This document shows positions 7,785 through 16,159 of a stretch of DNA of 19,134 nucleotides, one piece after another; the first letter of the stretch is position 1, and the number at the start of each line of letters is the position of its first letter. Both the position numbers and the translations under genes were made by a program. Below the pieces are notes generated by a model that was not told the origin of the DNA, did not search any database, and saw nothing but the letters and a program-made list of their open reading frames with translations. Origin of the DNA: Methylovulum sp. (GTDB lineage: Bacteria; Pseudomonadota; Gammaproteobacteria; Methylococcales; Methylomonadaceae); the NCBI GenBank assembly GCA_016919605.1, contig JACXTQ010000067.1, positions 1 to 19,134 of the forward strand, read 5' to 3'.

Positions 7785-8741
7785 TTAATCGTCAGCCCCT
7801 TTATGGTGGGCGCTCAAAATAAGATGGATGTCGGCAAGCACTTTTTCCAGCTTGGCGACCCGATTTTCCAAGCTGTCGGGCGATGCCAACAGCCCCTGAT
7901 AAGCATTGGCGATGGCTTCATCTTCGCCCCACCCTTCCTCACGCAGGTCATCCAACACCGCTTGCACAACCGTTTGATCGATCACCTGCAATTCATCCAG
8001 AAAACCCAGCATCAGCACCCTTTCGCATAAGGTGTTTATTTTCCGTGGAATGCCTTGCGAATGGCTGAATATCAGCGGAAAGGCATTATTTTCAATTTGG
8101 GGCGTATGTTGCCAACCTGAGCGTTTTAAACGGAATAGTATGTAATTTTTGGTTTGCTCTTCGTTAAGCGACTTCAGTTGATAAGTCGCCACGACCCGTT
8201 GCCGGAATTGCTCCATGTCGGCCAAGGCCAAGGTTTTGCTAAACTGGTTTTGCCCCAACAAAAACAATTGTAACAACGTCCGGCCTGAGCGTTCAAAATT
8301 GGCCAACATGCGCAATTCTTCCAAGGACGCTTTAGGCAAATTTTGCGCCTCATCCACGATCAGCAAAACCCGCTTGCCCTGCATGGCCTCATTGACAAAA
8401 AACTGTTCCAGCCGCCCCAACAACGTGGCCTTATCTTCACCTTCGTAAGGTACTTTTAAGGCGGCGGCGACCACTTTCAACAGATCGTCAGCGCCGACCT
8501 GCGCCGACACGATCAGGCCAAAAGTCACTTTCCCCGGGTTGATGCTGGCCGCCAACTGCTTTATCAGCATAGTCTTGCCAGTGCCCGGCGTACCCGTGAT
8601 GACAATAAAGCCTTCACCTTGCCCCAAGCCATAGCGCATATAAGCCAACGCCCTTTTATGCACTTCGCTTTTAAAAAAGAAATCGTTGTCTGAATTAAGC
8701 TGGAACGGTTTCCTGCTTAATTTATAAAACCCTTCATACAT
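7785..8741 (-). CDS. XrtA-associated ExeA-like ATPase (TIGR03015-like)
   Basis: This 318-residue AAA ATPase resembles ExeA/GspA, the ATPases that help assemble secretin channels through the cell wall. It starts MYEGFYKLSRKPFQL, the hallmark of this group. Walker A is GTPGTGKT (50-57), Walker B is VLLIVDEAQ (125-133), and a GQNQF sensor-like motif and an arginine-rich RQRV segment follow. The C-terminus (about 288-310) has heptad-like hydrophobics and may form a short coiled coil. Unlike ExeA, it has no transmembrane helix or peptidoglycan-binding domain. In exosortase A loci this gene sits with the chain-length, kinase and barrel genes. It probably powers or regulates assembly of the export machinery, but the exact role is not known. 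The start ATG lies 2 bases after the barrel gene's stop, pointing to coupled translation. Confidence 0.93.
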   Translation of the reverse strand: MYEGFYKLSRKPFQLNSDNDFFFKSEVHKRALAYMRYGLGQGEGFIVITGTPGTGKTMLIKQLAASINPGKVTFGLIVSAQVGADDLLKVVAAALKVPYEGEDKATLLGRLEQFFVNEAMQGKRVLLIVDEAQNLPKASLEELRMLANFERSGRTLLQLFLLGQNQFSKTLALADMEQFRQRVVATYQLKSLNEEQTKNYILFRLKRSGWQHTPQIENNAFPLIFSHSQGIPRKINTLCERVLMLGFLDELQVIDQTVVQAVLDDLREEGWGEDEAIANAYQGLLASPDSLENRVAKLEKVLADIHLILSAHHKGADD

Positions 8742-8743
8742 GT

Positions 8744-10267
8744 TCAGAATCTCATAAACAGGCTGGCGGTGGCACGGTTCTCTTCAAAATTATTGCTGGA
8801 GAGGGCTGAAGACTGGTCAATGTGGCGGAATTCCAAACGGCTATTGACCCGTTGGGTGAGTGTCCGATTTAAGCCTATTGACACATCATAGCGGTTATCT
8901 TTTTCCGGCACTCCCCGGTCAATTTGCTGCCATCCGGGACTGAGATAAGCACTGGTTTTCGGCGACAACCGCCAATTCCAACTGGCATTGATGGACTTTA
9001 CGTCATCTTTGGTGCCAGTCCCTTGGTACTGCCTGGCTTGATCAAAGACACTGATGGACATATTGCTTTTCCCCGTATTAAACGATGCCGAAAAGCTCCA
9101 TGTTTGGGTGACGATCACCTGATCGGTTAAGGTGGGAAGATTGATGGTGAACTGTTGCAGTTGGCTGATTTGAGGATCAGGGTTAAGGTCAACAGTAACC
9201 AGATACGGTTTCAATAACAAAGCCTGGGCGGTGGTGGTGGCGTTATTGTGGTTTATTGACCATGTGCTGCGCTGAGTATGGTAATTGAGGGCCGTTTGCC
9301 AAGTTTGTCCTGAATTCAGGCCAATGCCATTATCCCTAAAGGTAGTCACCCAACTTAACCGCCGCATGGGGTTTAAGGTCAAGGTGACATAGGCATTATT
9401 GCCATAGCCGCTTTCAAGGCTATAAAAACGGCTGGGCAGCCATTGCGCACCGGCCGTATAAAACAGGCCATTAGTGTTAGTGCTTATGCCTTGGTAGCTG
9501 TTATTGCTGTTGCCGCCCTGGACAAATACGTTAAAATATCTGTTGAGGTACGTCCTGACCGTCAAGCTGGAACTTTGAAAAGCCACATCAGTGCCCGTGG
9601 CCCGATTGTTATCAGTATTATTGAATGACAGGTTCCAACCCACCCGTTTGAATTCCGTACCGCTGCTCATCTGGATAGATTCCCCATAACTAAAGCTATC
9701 CGAAATGCCCGCAGCCCCCGACGAAGCACCGTTATCGGTAGTGACAGTGTTAAAATTGACACCGACCGTACCCCTGGCATAATTGCCAAAATGCGGTGTC
9801 CAAGTAGGGGCCAAGCTAAATGTACTGACATTAGTCCGGTTGCCGGCACCGGATATATTGTCGGTGGCTATGCGGGTATTGCTGATGTTTTGCTGGCTAA
9901 TTGAACTGCTGGCATTGACAAAAAACTTATTCGGCAGCACTGTCTGGTTGGCGTTGAACTGCAATTGGTTATAGCTGGAAACCTCATTGCTACCCGTGGC
10001 ATTATACAAATTCTGTAGCTGGTAATTGAGATTGAGGGTATTGCGGCCTGATTGCCGGTAAACATTAAGCCCGGGGCTGACACTGCTGACAAAAGCGGCG
10101 GTTTCCGACCCTGGTCGTGCCAATCTGATATTGTCAGAATAAATTTCTTGCAACTGTAAAGTGGGGACGACCGTCCAATTGGCAGCATATAAGGGGCTAC
10201 AGGAAAAACAGGATACCAAAGCCACCCATCTGACTGCCAAAACAGAGCTGTTAATTCGTCTTTGCAA
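8744..10267 (-). CDS. XrtA/PEP-CTERM system outer-membrane beta-barrel protein (TIGR03016-like)
   Basis: This is a probable outer-membrane barrel for passage of the exopolysaccharide. The mature part is rich in alternating Ser, Asn, Thr, Gly and aromatic residues in short strands, and ends in ASLFMRF with the C-terminal Phe expected for insertion by the Bam machinery. The open frame extends to 10402, but I place the start at the TTG at 10267. A GAGGG ribosome binding site lies 6 bases before it. The protein then starts with QRR, a hydrophobic stretch, and SPLYA as signal peptidase site, giving 507 residues and a normal signal peptide. The longer version would put 45 ill-conserved-looking residues in front of the signal peptide, and the ATG at 10315 has no ribosome binding site. 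The family is known from exosortase A loci, but its function is not proven. Confidence 0.88.
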   Translation of the reverse strand: MQRRINSSVLAVRWVALVSCFSCSPLYAANWTVVPTLQLQEIYSDNIRLARPGSETAAFVSSVSPGLNVYRQSGRNTLNLNYQLQNLYNATGSNEVSSYNQLQFNANQTVLPNKFFVNASSSISQQNISNTRIATDNISGAGNRTNVSTFSLAPTWTPHFGNYARGTVGVNFNTVTTDNGASSGAAGISDSFSYGESIQMSSGTEFKRVGWNLSFNNTDNNRATGTDVAFQSSSLTVRTYLNRYFNVFVQGGNSNNSYQGISTNTNGLFYTAGAQWLPSRFYSLESGYGNNAYVTLTLNPMRRLSWVTTFRDNGIGLNSGQTWQTALNYHTQRSTWSINHNNATTTAQALLLKPYLVTVDLNPDPQISQLQQFTINLPTLTDQVIVTQTWSFSASFNTGKSNMSISVFDQARQYQGTGTKDDVKSINASWNWRLSPKTSAYLSPGWQQIDRGVPEKDNRYDVSIGLNRTLTQRVNSRLEFRHIDQSSALSSNNFEENRATASLFMRF

Positions 10268-10273
10268 AATTAT

Positions 10274-10278
10274 CCCTC
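10274..10278 (-). promoter_or_regulatory. ribosome binding site deciding the TTG start of the barrel gene
   Basis: The minus strand reads GAGGG, followed by six bases and TTG at 10267. This start places the signal peptide exactly at the N-terminus. Neither the upstream TTG at 10402 nor the ATG at 10315 has a comparable site. Confidence 0.6.
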
Positions 10279-10398
10279 GATTGCAATGTCCTGAAACCCT
10301 GGTAGCTTGTTCCATGTCGGAGTGTCTGGTTGCGTAGTTTAGCGGCGGCCAACGGATTATGGGCAGGCAGATGCCGCCAGTGGCCGCCTGATTAACCG

Positions 10399-11331
10399 TC
10401 AATTGCTGGCGTATTGCCCATAACCATAGCCATAATAATAGCCATCACTTAAACTGATTAAGGTTTTGTTAAATACCAGCAAGACCACGTCACACACCGA
10501 GAGCTTATTGACCGATTCCATGACCATGCTTTGCAGGGTTTTTTCGGCTTCCACCACCAACACCACTTGCCCGACCAATTTTGCTAGCACCTCGCCTTGG
10601 GTTGCCGCCAGCAACGGCGGCGAATCGAATATGACGATACGGTCAGGGTAGCGGTTGCTTAGCTCTTCTGCAAACAAGACCATCTTATTGCTGGACAATA
10701 GTTCGGTGGAATATTTATGCAGCTTGCCTGCGGGGATAATGCGCAACCCCTGCATATTGGTCAACAGCTCAATATCGGCATAATCAACATTTTCGTTTTC
10801 CAGATAATCAATCAGGCCCAGGCGGGAAGGGGAATTGATCCCTAGGGTTTTTGACACTGACGGGCGGGCGACATCGGCATCAATCAATAATACTTTTTTG
10901 TCACGCTCATTGGCAATGCTCAAGGCCAAGTTTATCGCCGTAAAGGTTTTGCCCTCACCCGGCACGCTGCTGGTCACCAAAATTAAATTGGATCTGGCAA
11001 TACCGATGCTACCTGCGCCAAAGGCATTGTAAACCAAGGGGCGCTTGATGTTGCGGTATTCCTCTATGGTTTTGGTGTTGACATCACTAGGGGTGACAAA
11101 ACCCATTTGCGCCAACCTTCCCCAATCAATTTCAACCCGTTCTTGTGTGCCTTTAAAACTGTCCCTTTTTCTAAGGCCAGCCTCATTGCTTGTGGACATC
11201 GGTTTGTCGGGCAACGGTTTTCCTTGGCTGAATGAAGGTGCGGCACCGATAGTTTCATCCCTATCCGGTGCACCCTCCAATTCCTGCCCCGTAAGGCCCG
11301 CCTTATCAACTGCTTTTTCAATGATGCTCAT
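10399..11331 (-). CDS. XrtA-associated bacterial tyrosine autokinase (TIGR03018-like)
   Basis: This 310-residue cytoplasmic BY-kinase is expected to autophosphorylate on a tyrosine cluster and so control polymer length together with the preceding membrane protein. It has Walker A SSVPGEGKT (121-129), Walker A' VLLIDADVARPS (147-158) and Walker B IVIFDSPP (232-239). The C-terminal tail is tyrosine-rich (YYYGYGYGQY, 298-307, six Tyr), the usual phosphorylation target. Residues 1-90 are hydrophilic with many charged and Pro residues and probably form a linker. In the fused proteobacterial enzymes the kinase and membrane parts are one chain. Here they are separate neighbouring genes, as is normal in exosortase A loci. 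The ATG is preceded by AGGGA. The stop TGA overlaps a TTG that is often called as the start of the next gene, but I think that call is wrong. Confidence 0.94.
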   Translation of the reverse strand: MSIIEKAVDKAGLTGQELEGAPDRDETIGAAPSFSQGKPLPDKPMSTSNEAGLRKRDSFKGTQERVEIDWGRLAQMGFVTPSDVNTKTIEEYRNIKRPLVYNAFGAGSIGIARSNLILVTSSVPGEGKTFTAINLALSIANERDKKVLLIDADVARPSVSKTLGINSPSRLGLIDYLENENVDYADIELLTNMQGLRIIPAGKLHKYSTELLSSNKMVLFAEELSNRYPDRIVIFDSPPLLAATQGEVLAKLVGQVVLVVEAEKTLQSMVMESVNKLSVCDVVLLVFNKTLISLSDGYYYGYGYGQYASN

Positions 11332-11353
11332 GAGTTCAATTCCCTAGCGGATT

Positions 11354-12928
11354 TTATAAGATACGATGCAATAAGCTGGCTACACGCGATATGTCAATAT
11401 GTAAAATATCAACCATCATAAAGCAAATGTAGATGACAATCAGCCCAAACGTCGAAAAACTGTATCTGACTAGATCTTGCCGGTTTTTTTTACTTTCCAT
11501 GTCACTGAATTTCATCGACACGCTACCCAATACCGGCAGTCCTGTCAGCACCCTAAGCTGTGATGTGGTCATCACTGCCGGCCTCATTAGATACACCAAA
11601 AAGGCGAACCCGAAACCAATGCCAAGACCTAGCAGCAAAACTGCCGAGTGCAACAGCGGCCTCGGCAAAGAAGACGGTGTCAACGGCTTGTCAGGCGCAT
11701 CGGCAATCTTAAACTTTAATGATTCTGCTTGGTCATCAACTTTTTTGGACAAACTGGCCTGTTCGCGGCTACCGAGCAATTGCTCATAATTTTTCTTGAT
11801 GGCGGCGTAGTCGCGGTTTATATTCTGCATTTCCGTTTCCACAGAAAGGCGGGTATTCCATTCGCTTTGCGCCAATTCCAAACGCTTTTCCAAAATACTG
11901 ACGCGGGATTGGATGGAAGCCACCGTGGCTTCCGCTTCATTTAAGGCGATTTTTATGGATTGGGTATAAGGATTGGTCATCACCGAGCTATCCAAGCCGC
12001 CCGCCTCTACCTGCTTGGCCTTCTTTTCGGCATTGATCTTTTCCAAATCCTTAATGGTCTTGTCCAGATGCACCACCTCAGGATGGTTGGCCGTGTACTT
12101 AATTAACAAATCATCACGGCGTTGCTTAAGATCGGCAATTTTTTCGTCTTCCACGGTTGATTGTTGCCCAGCCAAGTCGCCCCATTCATCATCACCTGCG
12201 CCTAAGGCCTCATCCAATTGCACTTTTAAGGCTTGTTTCCTTGATGTGGCTTCATCCAACATCAGTTTTGCCTCTTCCAAAGCTACGGTCATCGCCCGCA
12301 TCTGTTCGACCTGATTGCTGCCTTGACCTGGCAACATGCCCAGATTGGCCCGCATAAAGTTTTCCCGGGTCTTTTCAGCATTGCGCAGACGCGCCTCATA
12401 TTCCTCGATTTGGCGGTCTATGAAATGGTGCGCGGTATCCGCACCGGCAATGGTCGATATTTGGGTCTGTTCGGAAAACACTGTCAAAACGGCCTGCACG
12501 ACACTTTTTGCCACATCCGGGCTAGAATTTTCATACTTTATGATAAAAATATCATCACCAACGGGGCTAATCTTAATATTTTTCTTTAATTTATCGATCA
12601 GTTCTTCCTGGTCACGGGGGGTTTTTATTTGCTTTTCCAACTCAGACAAATGGATGATTTGTTCGACATTGCTTTTGGTAAACATCAGTTGTTGCATAAC
12701 CCGCAATAAAGCCCTGACATCCGATTCAACCGTCATGCCCCGCATCAGCGGCCTTAGCATGGTGCTGGTCTCAACATGCACCTTAGCCTCGGAGGTGTAT
12801 TGCCGGGGCATAATCAACACCGCCAACCATCCCCCCAAACAAATTATCCAAGCCAAGATAATCGCCATCCATTTATATCTTAAGGTTCCTCTTAAATAAA
12901 AAAGGATTTCTGTCAATTGCTGCTGCAT
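11354..12928 (-). CDS. XrtA system polysaccharide chain-length determinant (Wzz/GNVR type, TIGR03007-like)
   Basis: This 524-residue inner-membrane co-polymerase should set the length of the polysaccharide and dock the tyrosine kinase. A first membrane helix lies at about 19-40, followed by PRQYTSEAKV, the start of the periplasmic Wzz domain. A long, charged, helical section (about 155-410) forms the coiled-coil hairpin. The PDKPLTPSSLPRP segment (the usual Pro-rich motif before the second helix) leads into a second membrane helix (about 424-449), and a third hydrophobic helix follows at about 488-509. No kinase domain is attached; the kinase is the next gene, 22 bases downstream. The ATG at 12928 has no clear Shine-Dalgarno sequence, but the family-like N-terminus supports it. 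Confidence 0.95.
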   Translation of the reverse strand: MQQQLTEILFYLRGTLRYKWMAIILAWIICLGGWLAVLIMPRQYTSEAKVHVETSTMLRPLMRGMTVESDVRALLRVMQQLMFTKSNVEQIIHLSELEKQIKTPRDQEELIDKLKKNIKISPVGDDIFIIKYENSSPDVAKSVVQAVLTVFSEQTQISTIAGADTAHHFIDRQIEEYEARLRNAEKTRENFMRANLGMLPGQGSNQVEQMRAMTVALEEAKLMLDEATSRKQALKVQLDEALGAGDDEWGDLAGQQSTVEDEKIADLKQRRDDLLIKYTANHPEVVHLDKTIKDLEKINAEKKAKQVEAGGLDSSVMTNPYTQSIKIALNEAEATVASIQSRVSILEKRLELAQSEWNTRLSVETEMQNINRDYAAIKKNYEQLLGSREQASLSKKVDDQAESLKFKIADAPDKPLTPSSLPRPLLHSAVLLLGLGIGFGFAFLVYLMRPAVMTTSQLRVLTGLPVLGSVSMKFSDMESKKNRQDLVRYSFSTFGLIVIYICFMMVDILHIDISRVASLLHRIL

Positions 12929-12962
12929 ATTGTTTTTTTGCTAATACGAGTGCTGTAAGCGG

Positions 12963-13721
12963 TTAAAAAAAGGCTTCGGGTATGATAACAATGTCACCCG
13001 GCAAAATTTTCACATTAGCCGACAAGTCAGCGTCTTCTATCAGATCATCAATCCTAATGCCAAATTGTTGCAATTCGCCATTGATATTACGGATAATGCT
13101 CGCCCTATTGCCGTCGGCATATTGGCCTAGCCCCCCCACCTGTATCATCAGATCCAGCAAGGTCATATCTTTTTTATAGGGGAAAGCCCGCGCCGAAAAA
13201 CGCGAAATGCCCCCTGAGCCGGAACCGCCACTAACCCCAGACGAGCCGCTGGCGCTACCGCTACTGCCACCCGTACTACTGCCGCTACTACCACCTAGAC
13301 CACTGCTGCTGCCGCTACTGCCACCACCGCTCAACTGCCCGATAATACGCACTTGTTGGCTATACACACCCTGGAAGCCGCTGACCATGATGACCACCTG
13401 CGGGTCACGGACATATTTTGCCAAGGATTTTTCCATGATACGAGCCAACTGGGCAGGCGTTTTACCGCTTGCGGCCAAATCTTCAGCCAAGGGGATGGTG
13501 ATTTTGCCATCAGGTCTGACGGTTGCCGTGGTCGATATGTCAGGGTTCCCCCAGACATAAATGGTGATATTGTCCCCAGGGCCTATTATATAGGTGTAAT
13601 CTGATGGTAGGGTGGCATCGTCATCCTGCGCCAATTGCGGATGCCCACAAGCGGACAGCATAAGGATGCACAGGAGTAACAGCCATTTTCTGGTTGGTAA
13701 ACAAAACACCTTTCGCCTCAT
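12963..13721 (-). CDS. Wza-like exopolysaccharide export lipoprotein of XrtA loci (TIGR03027-like)
   Basis: This periplasmic/outer-membrane polysaccharide export protein has an N-terminal signal with lipobox LSAC. The Gly after the lipidated Cys would allow transport to the outer membrane. The poly-export domain follows (YIIGPGDNITIYVWGNPDIS, then RPDGKITIPL), and then a SLBB-like domain (MTLLDLMIQVGGL ... ADGNRASI). Between the two lies a stretch of about 42 residues made almost only of Ser and Gly, which I believe typical family members lack or have much shorter. I take the ATG at 13721 (252 residues). A GTG at 13736 in the same frame would add five residues, and neither has a clear ribosome binding site. 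The protein probably forms the outer-membrane export pore together with the chain-length protein. It begins 61 or 76 bases after the dehydrogenase stop. Confidence 0.93.
   Translation of the reverse strand: MRRKVFCLPTRKWLLLLCILMLSACGHPQLAQDDDATLPSDYTYIIGPGDNITIYVWGNPDISTTATVRPDGKITIPLAEDLAASGKTPAQLARIMEKSLAKYVRDPQVVIMVSGFQGVYSQQVRIIGQLSGGGSSGSSSGLGGSSGSSTGGSSGSASGSSGVSGGSGSGGISRFSARAFPYKKDMTLLDLMIQVGGLGQYADGNRASIIRNINGELQQFGIRIDDLIEDADLSANVKILPGDIVIIPEAFF
13206..13331 (-). repeat. Ser/Gly-codon low-complexity tract inside the export lipoprotein gene
   Basis: About 42 codons, nearly all for Ser or Gly with a few Ala, Thr, Val and Leu, are made of near-repeats of short units reading GGTAGTAGC or GGCAGTAGCGG on the minus strand. 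The tract lies between the poly-export domain and the SLBB-like domain and keeps the frame open. It is a likely place for slipped-strand length change in steps of three bases. Confidence 0.8.
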
Positions 13722-13797
13722 CTTGACAATGCACACAGTTCAATAAACATAATGGGATAACTGACAACCCCGCCGGTCAATCCAGCCGACATGACAA

Positions 13798-15102
13798 TCA
13801 TAGTCGCCACAAGGTAACGCCTTCAGGGACGCTTGCCCTGTCCAGTTTGGCTTTGACATCAATGACCACGCCGGTTTGCAATTCCAGCAACGCGGTGATG
13901 TAAGCCCAATTTTTCACCATGAAATAGTGGTGGGGGACCACCAACAACACCGCGTGGGCAGGTTGCAACCGGCTTTCGTCCGAAACCATAGCAACAGCAT
14001 ATTCTTCCAACACCTCATGGGCATCAGCAAGCGGATCAAAAATCTGCACTTGAATGCCGTAATCCTGCAATTCCCTGACAATATCAATAGCGCGGGTATT
14101 TCTGATGTCGGGGACGTTTTCCTTAAAGGTAAAGCCCAATACCGTCACGACACTGCCCTTTACACAACGCCCTGATTTGATAAGTTCCTTAACCGTTTGG
14201 CTGGCGATAAAGCCACCCATGCTATCATTGATGCTGCGCCCCGACAAAATCACCTGTGGGCTATAGCCTAAGGTCGCGGCCTTATAGGTCAAATAATAAG
14301 GGTCAACACCGATACAATGCCCACCGACCAAACCCGGCTCAAACGGCAAAAAATTCCATTTTGAGGAAGCCGCCGCCAGTACATCCTGGGTGTCTATGCC
14401 CATTTTGTTAAAAATTAAAGCCAGCTCATTCATCAGCGAAATGTTCAAATCCCTTTGCGTATTTTCAATCACTTTGGCGGCTTCGGCGACCTTAATAGTC
14501 GCTGCCCTATGCACTCCGGCAGTGACCACCGATTCATAAACGGCAGCGACTATCGCCAAAGTTTCCGCGCTATCGCCGGACACCACCTTGGTGATGGTCT
14601 TGAAGGTATGTACCTTATCACCCGGATTGATGCGCTCAGGCGAGTAGCCAACGGCAAAATCAACACCCCAAATCAAACCGGATTCGCGCTCCAAAACCGG
14701 AATGCAATCCTCTTCGGTCGCCCCTGGGTAAACCGTGGATTCATAGACGACAATATCACCCTTTTTAAGCTGTTGGCCTACAGTTTTTGAGGCGCTGAGC
14801 ACCGGTGACAAGTCCGGCTGTTTAGCAGTGTTGACCGGTGTAGGTACGGCCACAATGTGAAAATCGGCTTTTTGCAATTCCTTGGCATCGCAGGTGAACA
14901 AAATGTCGGTGGCAGCCAGCTCGTCTGCGGACACTTCATGGGTGCGTTCAATGCCTTGGCGCAATTCGGCAATCCGCACCGGATTGATGTCAAAGCCTAT
15001 CACCTGCTGGCTTTTGCCGAACTCAACAGCAACCGGCAAACCGACATAACCCAAACCTATCACCGAAATTTTTCTATCATGGGCGTTCACTTTGGTATCC
15101 AT
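13798..15102 (-). CDS. tviB: UDP-N-acetyl-D-hexosamine 6-dehydrogenase, TviB/WbpO type
   Basis: This 434-residue NAD-dependent enzyme of the UDP-glucose/GDP-mannose dehydrogenase family oxidises C6 of a UDP-sugar twice to give a uronic acid. The NAD-binding motif GLGYVGLP is at 16-23, ESTVYPG at 121-127, and the catalytic Cys263 in GGHCIGVDPYY at 260-270. SPERINPGDKVHTF (154-167) is typical of the branch that uses UDP-N-acetylglucosamine or UDP-N-acetylgalactosamine (TviB, WbpO), not UDP-glucose. The product would be UDP-GlcNAcA or UDP-GalNAcA (substrate by family inference). The start ATG shares one base with the epimerase stop (TAATG), so translation is coupled. Together with the epimerase it should supply an acidic precursor for the exopolysaccharide. 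Confidence 0.92.
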   Translation of the reverse strand: MDTKVNAHDRKISVIGLGYVGLPVAVEFGKSQQVIGFDINPVRIAELRQGIERTHEVSADELAATDILFTCDAKELQKADFHIVAVPTPVNTAKQPDLSPVLSASKTVGQQLKKGDIVVYESTVYPGATEEDCIPVLERESGLIWGVDFAVGYSPERINPGDKVHTFKTITKVVSGDSAETLAIVAAVYESVVTAGVHRAATIKVAEAAKVIENTQRDLNISLMNELALIFNKMGIDTQDVLAAASSKWNFLPFEPGLVGGHCIGVDPYYLTYKAATLGYSPQVILSGRSINDSMGGFIASQTVKELIKSGRCVKGSVVTVLGFTFKENVPDIRNTRAIDIVRELQDYGIQVQIFDPLADAHEVLEEYAVAMVSDESRLQPAHAVLLVVPHHYFMVKNWAYITALLELQTGVVIDVKAKLDRASVPEGVTLWRL

Positions 15103-16112
15103 TAGCTAATCCTATAAAAATCTTTATACCATTCAACGAAGTTGCGTATCCCATCGGCTAATAACGTATCCGGTTTATAATCCAGGTCATTGACCAAATC
15201 GGCAACATCGGCATAAGTGTCGGGTACATCACCCGGCTGTAAAGGCAAAAAGTTTTTGATCGCGGTTTTGCCCAAGCATTTTTCCAGTGTTTCGATAAAA
15301 GTCAACAAGTGTACCGGATTATTGTTACCAATATTGTACACACGATAAGGAGCCATGCTGCTGCCAGGATCAGGAGCGTCACCAGACCATTCGGGGTTGG
15401 TTGGTGCTGGCCGGTCAATGACTCGGATAACGCCTTCGACAATATCATCAACATAGGTGAAGTCACGGCGGTGGTTGCCATAGTTGAACACGTCGATGGG
15501 CTGGCCTTCAAGGATACTGCGGGTGAACAGGAACAAAGACATGTCCGGCCTACCCCATGGGCCGTATACGGTAAAAAACCGCAGGCCGGTAGTCGGCAAC
15601 CGATATAAATGGCTATAGGTGTGCGCCATCAGTTCATTGGCCTTTTTGCTAGCCGCATATAGCGAGACCGGATGGTCAATGTTATGGTGGATAGAAAAAG
15701 GCATGTTAGTGTTGGCCCCATACACCGAACTGGACGAGGCATAGGCCAAATGTTCGACCTGATGGTGCCGGCAACCTTCCAGGACATTCATAAAGCCAAC
15801 AATATTAGCCTCAATATAGGCATGAGGATTGGTCAACGAATATCTTACCCCGGCCTGGGCCGCCAAGTGCATGACCCTTTGGAATTGTTCCTTGGCAAAC
15901 AACGCCTCCATCTGTAGCCTGTCAGCAATATCAAGCTTAATGAACTTAAAATTGCCGTGAGCCTGCAACCGCTCCAAGCGGGCCAGCTTTAAATTGACAT
16001 CATAATAATCATTAAGGTTGTCTATCCCCACCACTTCATCGCCGCGTGCCAACAATCTCAGGCTCAGCGTGGAGCCTATAAAGCCTGCCGCACCTGTTAC
16101 CAGTATCTTCAA
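15102..16112 (-). CDS. NAD-dependent UDP-sugar epimerase, UDP-glucuronate 4-epimerase (CapI/LpsL) type
   Basis: This 336-residue short-chain dehydrogenase family epimerase inverts C4 of a UDP-sugar using tightly bound NAD. It has the Rossmann motif TGAAGFIGS (6-14), the DNLNDYYDVNLK block (31-42) characteristic of UDP-glucuronate epimerases, the serine motif ASSSSVYG (125-132), the catalytic Tyr152 and Lys156 in YAASK, and FTVYGPWGRPDM (180-191). The start codon is TTG at 16112, with a strong AGGAG six bases before it. No ATG further down is better placed. It stands directly before a hexosamine-type dehydrogenase with a one-base overlap, so it may act on UDP-GlcNAcA and not UDP-GlcA. The sequence class and the partner point to different substrates. 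Confidence 0.93.
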   Translation of the reverse strand: MKILVTGAAGFIGSTLSLRLLARGDEVVGIDNLNDYYDVNLKLARLERLQAHGNFKFIKLDIADRLQMEALFAKEQFQRVMHLAAQAGVRYSLTNPHAYIEANIVGFMNVLEGCRHHQVEHLAYASSSSVYGANTNMPFSIHHNIDHPVSLYAASKKANELMAHTYSHLYRLPTTGLRFFTVYGPWGRPDMSLFLFTRSILEGQPIDVFNYGNHRRDFTYVDDIVEGVIRVIDRPAPTNPEWSGDAPDPGSSMAPYRVYNIGNNNPVHLLTFIETLEKCLGKTAIKNFLPLQPGDVPDTYADVADLVNDLDYKPDTLLADGIRNFVEWYKDFYRIS

Positions 16113-16118
16113 AATGAT

Positions 16119-16123
16119 CTCCT
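16119..16123 (-). promoter_or_regulatory. ribosome binding site deciding the TTG start of the epimerase gene
   Basis: The minus strand reads AGGAG six bases before TTG at 16112. The protein then starts exactly as the family does (MKILVTGAAG). This shows that TTG starts with good ribosome binding sites are used in this operon. Confidence 0.75.
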
Positions 16124-16159
16124 AGTTAAATCGTCTAACTGATATGAAAAATGCCGCCA

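Noticed and set aside
10360..10390. TGGCGGCATCTGCC on the minus strand as a sigma-54 promoter for the barrel gene
   Set aside because: The spacing between GG and GC is two bases too short, which RpoN does not tolerate.
10268..10402. N-terminal 45 codons of the barrel protein frame starting at TTG 10402
   Set aside because: No ribosome binding site, and it would put a long hydrophilic stretch before a normal signal peptide. The TTG at 10267 is better supported.
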